Origin: Irpex lacteus
Lineage: Eukaryota > Basidiomycota > Agaricomycetes > Polyporales > Irpicaceae
DNA length: 64,000 bases
Assembly (NCBI GenBank): GCA_001986395.2
Contig: MQVO02000016.1
Span: 558,001-622,000, forward strand
Direction: 5' to 3'
The notes beneath the pieces are model-generated. The model saw nothing but the letters and a program-made list of their open reading frames with translations, was not told the origin of the DNA and ran no database searches. This document shows positions 13,125 to 22,527 of the stretch, in pieces. Each line of letters starts with the position of its first letter. Position 1 is the first letter of the stretch. The position numbers were made by a program, and so were the translations under genes.

Positions 13125-13144
13125 TCTCAGGGCGCTCAGGCCGA
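13125..13144 (-). repeat. right terminal inverted repeat
   Basis: Its reverse complement reads TCGGCCTGAG followed by CGCCCTGAGA and matches the left repeat at 5974-5994 apart from one missing A. Confidence 0.85.
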
Positions 13145-13730
13145 CAGTGCGGGCGGTTTTGCTGATGTCAGTCCGTCTCTCCCTTCCAACAGTTCTGCCC
13201 TTCCACAAAGCGCCTCACCCTCACCGCAACGTATTCCACGTTCGCAGATATCGCGTATCGAACCTACTTCCAGCGAGCCTGAGCTTGGTGAGCAGCACGC
13301 TCCTGCCAGTGACGGGCCTGAGTCTGTACCCGGCATGGACAGTGACGGCCAAGGCACGTCACAAGACCCTACCATTGGCGTAGGCTCCCGTACAGAAGAC
13401 GAAACTCCCAACCACAACGATGATGCTCCCAATGATCGAGATGATGGTGCTAAGGATTCGGAAGACCTCGCCAGTGCACGCTCGGACACGAAGAGACAGG
13501 CATCGACTCGGGCGAACATGAATGAGGCCTCTGGCAGTGGAATGGGAGGACAGGGAGATCCTGATGAAGTCGACTTCGTGGATCATAGACCTGAATTGGC
13601 CGGAGCGATGGAAGTGGACGAGCTAGGTGATGTGGAGATCGACTCTGCACGTTGTACTAGTAATGCCAGTGGACAGCCGGAGGCTGGCCGCGGCGGTGGT
13701 TTCTCTGTTTCTACGGACATGGATGCCTAG
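13145..13730 (+). pseudogene. probable detached C-terminal tail of the DUF6535 gene
   Basis: An open frame runs from the right transposon repeat to a stop at 13728-13730, about 195 codons. It has no plausible start of its own near the 5' end. The composition is Ser/Pro-rich at first (SPSLPSNSSALPQ), then strongly Asp/Glu-rich, ending STDMDA. Disordered acidic tails of this kind are, as I recall, common at the C-terminus of DUF6535 proteins. Its position directly beyond the element, in the same orientation as the truncated DUF6535 gene, suggests that the two were one gene before the insertion. With no target-site duplication identified I cannot show exact in-frame rejoining, so this is inference. 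Confidence 0.5.
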
Positions 13731-14580
13731 CCAATTTGAGGTAGAAGAACTTCCAGAGTAGTACAGTACTGTTTTATCATTGCATACGTTGTTTAAAGCT
13801 ACGGTCGAATGAAAGATTATAACACTTACTTAATGTGACTGTCCGGTCGCTGACACCGACGTTTGATGGTGAGATCGTTATCTCGGCGTATACCGCAGCG
13901 GTCAGGTCCGGCTCGTCAGCTTATGATTACCTCTTTGACATGCTTCCACTCCAGTGACCGCATACATACTTATACAGTTTCATCGCTAGCACTAGCATGA
14001 TCGAGTCCGGGGCCACTACTCCGTGCTACTCACTGGCTGCTCCCTCGATCGACACGCTACACGGATCACAGTGGCCTCCAAATCATAAGTCAAGGTCTCT
14101 CTGTTGACTGTTCGAAGCTACCTGCGAGCGAGTACGATCTGAAACAAAATAGAATACAGCCCTGAGAAATTGATGTTGTGGAAAAGTGGTTTGAGGTGCG
14201 TCGTGTGCCAGCTTGTCTTTCGACTACTTTTACTTAACTCTGTCGTTTTGACTCCAGACTTTACACGATATCAGGCGTCGCCGTGTGTTCATTGAGACAC
14301 GCCTCTATAGTCTGAGTACTGAAGGCTCAGGCTCAGAGCCATCCGTCATTGTAGTTTGGAGCGCTGCGCTTCTTCTGACCACCCATACTCGGCGGTCGAA
14401 CCACAAAGTTCAGACGAACAGCAGTCTGAGCCCGAACAATACTAACAACAACACAGATATCCCTGGAACATGTTAGGCATAGGGATGACGACGTTGGCAT
14501 TATGGGATGGGTGTGCTAGCGAGGTTGGCTGCTACCGCTCGTCTGGTGCGTCTCTATTTGGTTTTGATACCGTCTGCTAA
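13731..14580. other. intergenic, nothing recognised
   Basis: About 850 bases between the DUF6535 tail and a hypothetical minus-strand gene fragment. Only short frames without family resemblance are present. Confidence 0.5.
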
Positions 14581-15051
14581 CTAACCGAAACGATCCAGTA
14601 CGAATTCGGATAAGAGCTCGAATTCCAGATGTGCAGCTGCAAAGATTACCCATCGTCCTGCAACACGAGATTTTACCCATAAGATTCTCTCATCCCCCTA
14701 GCAAGTCACCGCATAAGCCAAAGAATGGGACGTACCCGTTGGAATCGATTCATTGCGTTTTTTAAGCATTTCAGCCATGTTTAGTAGGTATCGTTGTGCG
14801 TCGACTTCCCATCGCGCAAGTCTCACAGCTCCTCCCGTGTGCTTAGTGTTTCCTCTTCTCTCTCTAGGTGTACTGCGGCCTCGCACGGCCAGCTGGTGAT
14901 CCTCGTCTCCTCGTACAACATCACCTTTGGGTGACACGTCGACTTTCTTCAAGCCGAAAGCCATTCTTATATGTTTCCGGGCGGTACGCCAAGCAAAAAT
15001 ATTCTGACCCGTTTCGAAGACGCAACGCCGGCTAGCCGCATAAACGTCCAC
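14581..15051 (-). CDS. hypothetical protein, partial model
   Basis: Two exons can be argued for on the minus strand: 14736-15051 and 14581-14697, joined by a 38-nt intron in phase 1. An AG acceptor lies just above 15051, so at least one more upstream exon would be needed. I could not place it with confidence; the region 15100-15330 has open minus-strand sequence. The peptide looks natural, with blocks such as RRCVFETGQNIFAW, RWEVDAQRYLLNMAEM and a Val/Ala/Leu-rich end (RWVIFAAAHLEFELL). It matches no family I know. It could be a degraded gene or transposon fragment. No function is proposed. Confidence 0.3.
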
Positions 15052-15634
15052 CTATGGGGGACATAACAACACGATCTATACGGGGGAACTTGATGGTACT
15101 CGAAAGTCTGAGAGGATGGGAGTTCAGCGGCGCTGCGATACAAGTCAACCTATGGTACATCCAAGGCTTCAGCCAATCTGAATGTGCCGTTGATACTGTC
15201 ATCTCACAGCGTACTCTGAAGGTAGCATTCCAGCTGTCATAAAATGCTGATCCGACAAGACAGTCCATCTTCGTCTGGTGACGATGAGAATTCTGGGTTA
15301 GTTTGTCGTTTCGGCACTCGCGGATGATCATCGTGGGAGGAAGGATTGTTCTGAGAGTATGCCTAGCTACGGGTGACTGGGTCCTCAGGACATTCGTAAG
15401 TTTCTATCAATCACAGAGTACCCTCTCGTTGTTGATCGATTTTTGTAGTATACTGGGATCAAGTATGTGTTCCTAAGCCCTTCCCACCTACCTACCATAC
15501 GCCGCATGCGGACTCGTTTCGTTCGTGAAACAGTGTGACGAATCCTATGGGATGATACGCGGGGAGCTTGCAGGTTACATCATCATCTGCGCACGTCTTC
15601 AAGCTTCAAGCTTCAGGGCAAGCGACGATCTAAT

Positions 15635-15960
15635 GTGATCCCTTCTAGGATATTTTCATGGACTTCAAATTCGTGTTCGGTAACAGAGATAGTCTTTTCC
15701 CGGAAACCTTTACTCATCTGGATCATTGCTCTGTACCTCTCAGCAGAGGAGTCAGACTTGTGTCGCCCCCTTGTTCGTCTTTCAAGCCAAGCCCTCACTC
15801 ATCACAACGCTGGCCGAAGAAACAATTATTTCGCTACTTGAAGTATGTCGTCATTGACTCACTGTGGTCACGAAGACATCGACACGTTCCTCGATCTGTG
15901 GATGGCGTCGGCATGCAAGCGGCCAAGAACACTTACTTCCCGTTGGCGTAGACTATCGCG
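15635..15960 (+). pseudogene. relic of a second DUF6535-type gene
   Basis: Fragments similar to the DUF6535 gene at 4405-4620 occur in shifting frames. DSLFPETF recalls its NSLFPDIF, IALYLSAEESDLCRP (another frame) recalls VALYLPEEESDLCSP, AEETIISLLE recalls AEETTASLLK, and EDIDTFLDL recalls EDIDSFLDL. At least two frameshifts and a stop break the sequence. A few further bases near 15948 may match the VDYRAS stretch. It is therefore a short non-functional remnant, in the same orientation as the complete gene about 11 kb to the left. Confidence 0.75.
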
Positions 15961-16510
15961 CAGAATATAAACGCCTGCTGGATAATTACAACGCACTCTA
16001 TGATGGAGGTGGGGACGTTGGCAATGACCAGGATCGGAAATAATGGACGCTCGAAATTCTTTGTGTTAGTTTGTATGTGAGAGTTATACACCAACGCCTG
16101 GAGCCTTCACTAATATTGTATGGTTCGTCGATGCTACATACGCAGTCGAGAACACGTATCATCTGCAATCAGTGTTCGTCGTGATCCTGATTCACTCGTT
16201 ATTCATCATACAGTCCCTTTCGTGTTATCCCTTCTCGCTCCTTGCTCCATATCCTCGTCGTTTCTCTGCCCGTCAAGCGAACTTGAGTTCAAAATACGTT
16301 CGATGAGATTATAAATACTAGTAATCATCTCACGAAATACATTAGAGATGTGGTCGCTTTTCCGAGGAAGCCTAGACTAGACTAGAGCAAACCTGGGAAA
16401 TCAGATAGTACTTATGTGAGTATTTAACTAGTAGGTATCGAACATCTCGAGTCACAACTGACTACTCACCAGGAAGAACTTGAATGAACAAGTGGAGCCT
16501 GCTCCTACGA
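15961..16510. other. intergenic, nothing recognised
   Basis: About 550 bases, AT-richer towards 16300-16450, with no supported gene. The 3' end of the F-box-like gene lies immediately to the right. Confidence 0.5.
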
Positions 16511-18040
16511 CTAGAAGATATAACCATTTTCCCAGAAATCTGTAGCCACTTGACCGAATTCAGCTGTAACATTCACCAAGGAAAACGTCATGTGGGGCTC
16601 ACATTCCGGTTCAGCCAGTGTTTCGAAGTCGGCTGCGTGGATTTCACCCTCTTTCGCGTAGAACAGACTGACGCGGCCAGCAAGCTTGGCCAATGCAACA
16701 CGACGTGCCTCCATGAACCGAACAAGATGATCGCGACTACCGAACTCCAGTTGCAGTTGCATGAACCCTTCTTGAGCGGCACATAATTCCACAATTTCCT
16801 CCCACGGGTACGCCATAGTATACTGCATCCCGGTGGATGAGCTACCCGCAGAGGGTTCCCTAGTAGGTCCAATACGTGCGCAGAGGACAGATATGCAGTG
16901 AACCATCATATCACTACTATTTGTAACCGCGATTCCCTTTGCCTGCGAGGCATAGAATGACAAGTCAAGATCGTAAGAAGCTCTATTTAGCTCATACTCC
17001 CCAATACGCAGATTACATATGCTGTTCAGGTCTAGATATAACCATGGTCAGACGGGTATCTGCCAATTGCACAAATGTATGGGTGACTGACGGATTTTGT
17101 CATAAAAGACGAGTCTCTTCTCATAACGGACGAGTTGGAGAACTGGTACTCGGTGGCACTCACAAAGGAATTTGGACATATCCCAGATAGCTTGCAGAGC
17201 CGACGGAAGAACTTGCAGCGCTGGTACAGGATCAGCATCGAGCATGCTGTAGTGTGAGGTCCGGGGAATAGTGGATCTTTGCCTTGAAAGATGGCGTTGA
17301 GTGGTGACAAAAGCGAGCCAGGCTGTTTCCGCGGTATACCGTGAACCAAATACTGTGACATATGCATATGAGGGAAATATCCACAACGAATCTCTTGTGA
17401 AGAGATCGCCCTCGAAATGCGCCTGCGCATCCCATGTAACGTCGATTAACTCTAGCTTGTCACGTTGGAGGAACCTATCTAGCAGCGATGTGAGATCGCG
17501 AGGTGTGGCAAAATGGGGCTTGTCAATAATGAGATGATCGCACTGGAGACACGACGAGGGAAGAGTTCGAGGAAGACAAGCAAAGAGGCGTTGAGATATA
17601 GAACATCCCGAAGTGTCAATAGCACCAGTGTCACTGGGAGAGTTCAGGATATGGAAACGTATGTCGACACTCTGTCCGAGCGATAACAAGGAAGGCTGCA
17701 ACCGAAGAAGATGGATCCACGGGCGATCTCCGACGCGCTGTGCTAGCGTCACGTATTGGAGGTACTCTGAGACAGGCGTGAGCCCCTTCGGTGTGCTTAA
17801 CAGAAGCGACGAGAACGCGCGCATGTCCTCGTAGTTCTTGATCCACGCTCTCCGAAAGAGCTGCTTGCGGCAGAGATAAGCCCAGTAAGTACAAGTACAT
17901 GAGCATGCTGCGACGTTTGCAATGTCTTCTTTACGACTCGGCACATCCTCACTCAGGTCGAGCAACTTCCAAGCATGCTCGCAGACGTAGAAGAGAACAT
18001 CTGTAAACAGTTCGGGTGGTATGTCGGCCGCGATAGCCAT
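16511..18040 (-). CDS. F-box-like protein, family copy A
   Basis: Model, complement: 17092-18040, 16603-17031, 16511-16539, 468 residues. The start MAIAADIPPELF fits the paralogues. Residues about 6-60 resemble an F-box: IPPELF..VLFYVCE, then a Cys-rich ACSCTCTYWAYLCRKQLFRR helix pair. Such domains bind Skp1 in SCF ubiquitin ligases, so a substrate-receptor role is inferred. The middle has conserved DRPWIHLLRLQPSL, LPSSCLQCD and a TAETAWLAF motif. Exon 2 encodes the second domain (DHISVLC-like start, YPWEEIVELCAAQEGFMQLQLEF, AKLAGRVSLFY). The last exon encodes nine residues ending NGYIF. Both introns are in phase 1, as in copies B-E. The first intron uses a GTCAGT donor. Confidence 0.75.
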
Positions 18041-18636
18041 GATCAAGGTGTAGCGATGTTATCTAGAAAACGAAGCAATTAGGCCTGGTTAGCTGGGCAC
18101 CAGCGCATGCATAGTCTTGTACTTACTGAGAGGAGATGCCAGTTCGCGATAGGAGTAGTTGGAGACGGTAAATTGGACACACCGATTCTGGCGCGAATAC
18201 CCAGATGATGTGTATTGATAGGCCAGCTCCTTGATTGGCCAGTTTCTAACGCTCATACCCCGCGGAACAAGTTGTCCCTGAGGCCGAACTTCAAGTGCGT
18301 GACATTCAGCACACACCCCGAAAGTGGCCACATGCTCAACAACATTTTCTCCCGGCCTCCACCTCCTTCCTCGTCATACATCCAGCGAACTCCACGATGA
18401 GAAAACATCGAAAACCGATAACATTTAATTTATGAGCAGACGCACGATGAAAAAAAAAACATGATAATATGTGTAGCAGGTCGAGAGTAGTCTGGTCTCG
18501 AACTCCACTGAATGGCAGTTGATATATAATACTTAATAGCTGTCAAATGCCCACACAGGCAGTTGTAATCGTTATCGTGTCCCTAAGTTTGTAAACAATC
18601 TGAGCTGAATTCAGCCGTTGATGACTACACCTAGTA
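18041..18636. other. intergenic between F-box-like copies
   Basis: Upstream region of copy A. A short poly-A run occurs near 18453. No gene is seen. Confidence 0.5.
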
Positions 18637-19518
18637 CTAAGCTGGCGACAAGTAATCTTGTTCGTATGCGTCTACAGAACCCAACACACTTGAGTTGTCG
18701 TCTCTGTTGAAGGTGCAACGATGGCGTACCTCCCAAGTCGACTAAGGACCCGCAGTTGGCTACATGGATATTGTCGTCCCCTGATTCAAAATAGAATAGA
18801 CCGATACGACCACGAGGTTTGGCCAGCGCAGCCTGTTGGGTCTCTACGAATTGTACAAGGTCGTCGTAACTCTGGAATTGGAGCTGCAGCCCGATGAAAC
18901 TATCTTGTGCAGCGCATGCATTGGCTATCTCCTTCCACACATATACTGAAGCTTCTTGGGGCTCAGTCCTGGGCAATGAGCGATCTGCTGGGCCCCGGAT
19001 CCATTGTCTCTACCAGTAGAGCGACCCATAGATGTGCAGATCACAGAGGTGAAGTCGACCGCTATGGGGCCGCCTCCATCGCGGCTATTATATAGGTATT
19101 TTCTAAAGCAAAGAGTTGGAGTAATCCGACATACCCCATGGCTCGGTAATATTCACATTCTATTAGGCTCGTGAACCAGCCTCTTATACCTCGTACCTCG
19201 GAATAGCATACGCTGCACCAGGGTTACACCATAAACATATTCAAGACTGGTGTAAACTCCTTTGGCATGGTCGATATTAATGCTGCAAACGCAAGCATAT
19301 CATCGTAAGTGTTGATCGAGACGCTCGAAAGAGCTGCTTACGGCAAACACAGGCCCAATATATGCAGGTAAGTGAGCACACTGCAGAGGCCTTGATGACC
19401 TCTTTTCGGTTTGGCACTTCTGCTTCCAAATTGAGCAGCCAGTTAGCCTCCTCGCAGATATCGACAAGAATGATTCTGATTAGTATCTCAGGCGGGATGT
19501 CGGCCGCGGTGGCCGTCG
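18637..19518 (-). pseudogene. decayed F-box-like paralogue with internal deletion
   Basis: The 5' part (about 19120-19518) still reads ATAADIPPEILIRIIL, CSLTCIYWACVCRKQLF and, after frameshifts, YDDMLAFAALISTMPKEFTP and GVTLVQRM. The expected start codon is ACG instead of ATG (19516-19518). The whole middle of the gene is missing. The 3' part (18637 to about 19060) keeps the second domain (VWKEIANACAAQDSFIGLQLQF, GRIGLFYF), again with frameshifts. It also keeps the family's second intron and a last exon ending in YLSPA at the stop 18637-18639. The order and strand match copy A next to it, so this is a tandem copy that died. Confidence 0.82.
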
Positions 19519-20149
19519 GTGCAAGTCGGTATCGATATCTAAAGATCGTTGCAGTCAGAATGGTTCAAATGGTGCGGTATAGAATGTATCGTGGTACTTA
19601 CAGCGAGGTTGTGGCAGGGGGACGTGTCTAGGGTCAAAGTATTGAAGGTGGAGGGGAGAAGCAAAGGGTAGGAACCTTGATGCGCGGTGTGTATGTGTCA
19701 GCAACGTGAGAGCAACTGGTCCTGATGTTGTCTCGATGTCAGCATGTTTCCGGAGTATACATCTGTGGTACTTCGACAAACGTACCAAGCCATGTGTTAC
19801 CCACTTGCTCAGGCTTTCATTATGGTCGGTATGACCATACTTTGACACTCACCTGACTATTATATCAGATAACTCTCTAGGCTACATGGCTCTGTAAACT
19901 GTCAAAGCAAGCAATATAATTGCTAATGAGCACATTCAAAAACGCACGCCGAGCTCGGTTATGGTCGTCCAACCACGTCTATATCATATCCACCTTCTCG
20001 TCTACGGGTCTAAATGTGCGGTAGGCCAATTTCAAGTTATGCGCATCCTCCGGTCTTGAGGACACTGAGGCGAGACACTAGAAGCTGAGCGCGGCGTCCT
20101 AAGGTCTCAAAACCTAGGCATGTAGTAAAGGATCGTCGCAATCAAGTCT
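19519..20149. other. intergenic between F-box-like copies
   Basis: No supported gene; about 630 bases that include the former promoter of the pseudogene. Confidence 0.5.
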
Positions 20150-21724
20150 TCACCACGAGTATCCATGTTGCCGTGCATCTATCATCTGATGATTTAGTAG
20201 GGATGAGACCACAGAGTAGAAAACCGGGCATACCTCCTAATTCTGCTAACGACTCGTAATCGACAAAACACCAGTCATAATTTGACAGACGTCCCATTCG
20301 ATGGAATAGTCTGATACGTCCGTCAAGCTTGGTAAACGCTGCACGGCATACATCCATAAATTCGATAAGATGGTCACGATGTGAGAATTGCAGCTGTAGT
20401 TGGGTAAAACGGTTTTGTGCGGCGCAGATTTCTAGTACTTCCTCCCATGGCAGTGCTGCTATGGTTTGGACACCGGACACCGCGCCCTCCTCCGGATCAG
20501 ATTGCCCACCAGAGCCACACTCGATGGACACACAGAGTGCCGAGATATGGTCGACTATGACGGGATGATCGGTCTCCAGAAGATCGGTAGTCGACTGTGC
20601 GGCATAGAATCCAAAGATCACAAACGGGTACGGTGACATAAATCCTCCGTTCTTCATGGAGCATATTCTGCGCATATCTTCGCATATCGTCAGGGAGGGA
20701 TTCACGCTACGACAGCCATGGGTTGACACTCACAGGCGTTTTTGTGCAACAGAGGATCCCACATATACTGGTAGATAAGGAGTTTCGACGTCTTGTGGTT
20801 CGGACACAAGGGCTTGACGATATCAAGGATAGCTTGCTGGGCGGATGGGAGCAGCTGCAGCGGGGTATCGATTATTCTACTGTTCAACAGAACGGGTATA
20901 CTTGACTGCATGTGGTACCGCATCATGACAGAGTATGCCAACCACGCGGTTTCCGCAGTATGCAGATTACCTTCAACAGTGACAGAAGCACTAATACCAG
21001 CGAACTTCAACTCGAGATTGTCGCCCTTGATGAGTAGATCGTGCAAGGGGGTTGAGGCAGACTTCACGACGTCCCATGTAACGTCTAGTAGAGTAATATT
21101 CCAGGCGACGATGTGCTTTCGCGGGTAGGGTCGACGTCCAAATTTGGCCAAGAGCGACTTGACATCCCTTTCAGTTTGAAAGTAGGGATTTCTGATCGTA
21201 AGATCATCGCATTGATGACATGATGCGGGAAGAGCTCGAGGGAGACCAGAGAAAACACAACGGTAAGTTGGCCGTCGAGGTGTATCAGAGTCTGCGCTGG
21301 AGGAGTCGATGATACGGAAGTGAATGGACGCGTAATTCCGCACGAGAGGCATTTCTGGGATCAGTGACGGTTGCAGCCGGAGGAGATGGAGCCACGGTCG
21401 ATCAGCGATGTGTAAAACCAGAGTCGCCCTCTCAGCGAGCGCTGAGATGGGTTTAAAGCCCTTTGGGGTGCTCGATGCCAGTGACGAAAACGTGCAGAGG
21501 TCCTCGTAGCTCTTGATCCATATCTTCTTGAAGATACGCTCGCGGCAGATGCGTGCCCAGTACACGCAGGTGAGCGAGCACGCTGTAATATCCTTGATGG
21601 TCTGTTTTCGGCTCGGCGTCATAGCTTCTGTATCGAGGAGATCAACAGCGAACTCGCAGACGTAGAATAGGATACTGTCGAACAGCTCGGGTGGCAAGGT
21701 GGCTGCGGCGGCCACGAATGCCAT
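20150..21724 (-). CDS. F-box-like protein, family copy B
   Basis: Model, complement: 20734-21724, 20234-20677, 20150-20178, 487 residues. I chose ATG 21724 because MAFVAAAATLPPELF aligns with the other copies; an in-frame upstream extension exists. The F-box-like N-terminus includes LPPELFDSILFYVCE and ACSLTCVYWARICRERIFKK. Next come DRPWLHLLRLQPSL, LPASCHQCDDLTI, the TAETAWLAY motif and LLPSAQQAILDIVKPLC. Exon 2 carries the second domain (DHISALCVSIE, LPWEEVLEICAAQNRFTQLQLQF, GRIRLFH). The final exon gives DARQHGYSW. Both introns are in phase 1 (56 and 55 nt). If the second intron were retained, the protein would run on in another frame into a different C-terminus. An SCF receptor role is inferred only. 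Confidence 0.78.
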
Positions 21725-22527
21725 GACGTTGATTCGAAGAGAAGACACTGCGACGTCTAAGGACAAGGAAAGTCAGTGTGTGCCGATAAGGTCTCTCTTC
21801 GTTCACGTACTATAAGTAATGTCGGTGAAGCAGTCGAAGACCTGGAGGGAGCCCAAGTGCGGCGGGTGGGTAGCAAGAGGGCAAGCCTCAGACTGTGCAT
21901 CTACTGCGCCATATATGGAACTCGTGACAGTTCCTACTAGTACTGTGGTCAGAGGCGTCTTGTGTGCGATCTAGAAGCTTGCGCTTCTTGGTTTTACGTG
22001 GTAAACTCCCAGGCCGGTGACATTGGCACGTCTGTTTTGAACTTTGCGTGAGCACTCTGACTCCGCCACATACAAGCCATAACCATAAACATACCGTCTG
22101 ACTCTTGCACGACATCGTCGATGGATTGAATGTTGGTCTACGTAGGTAGTCGCTGTCTTGGCAAGGGTTTAGAACGGCGATCCACGCAACATACACGCTC
22201 CGCTCGAGAATTGCCTTTTGGGGATTCGATAACAGCGAGCGGGATTTCAAACCGGACTCGTGCTATAGCGCTAGTTCCTGACAAGAAACACGTTTACCAC
22301 TGCTCAGAGCTGCACCCGAAACTAGACATAGCAAAGAGAAATGGAAATCGTATGATACATTTATATATCTTGAACAGGTTACCCATCTACTCGACACATT
22401 ATTTTCTATGCTACGTAGCTATGTGAATAGTCAGAAGAGGTCGTGCAGGAATCGTCAAACAACTGAGCGAGAGCAACAAGAGCGGAAAAGACCACGAGGG
22501 CACAACAGAACATCCGAGCCGTACAAC
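21725..22527. other. intergenic between F-box-like copy B and the Hsp110 gene
   Basis: About 800 bases that must contain the promoter of copy B and the 3' UTR of the Hsp110 gene. No coding signal on either strand was convincing. Confidence 0.5.

Larger units (their letters stand above)
5974..13144. mobile_element. Plavaka-type DNA transposon, apparently complete (7.2 kb)
   Basis: The element is bounded by near-perfect terminal inverted repeats. It holds two divergently transcribed genes: the accessory gene (6218-8788, minus) and the transposase (8961-12158, plus). Both reading frames are uninterrupted after splicing, so the copy may be young or recently active. Both ends carry many short CTCAG/GTCAG words, which look like subterminal repeats (dense at about 5975-6170 and about 13085-13140). 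I could not find a clear target-site duplication, so the exact outer limits may be off by a few bases. The element lies within the DUF6535 gene. Confidence 0.85.

Noticed and set aside
5960..13160. A target-site duplication for the Plavaka element
   Set aside because: Comparing the bases outside both inverted repeats for lengths of 2 to 8 gave no match, so none is reported.
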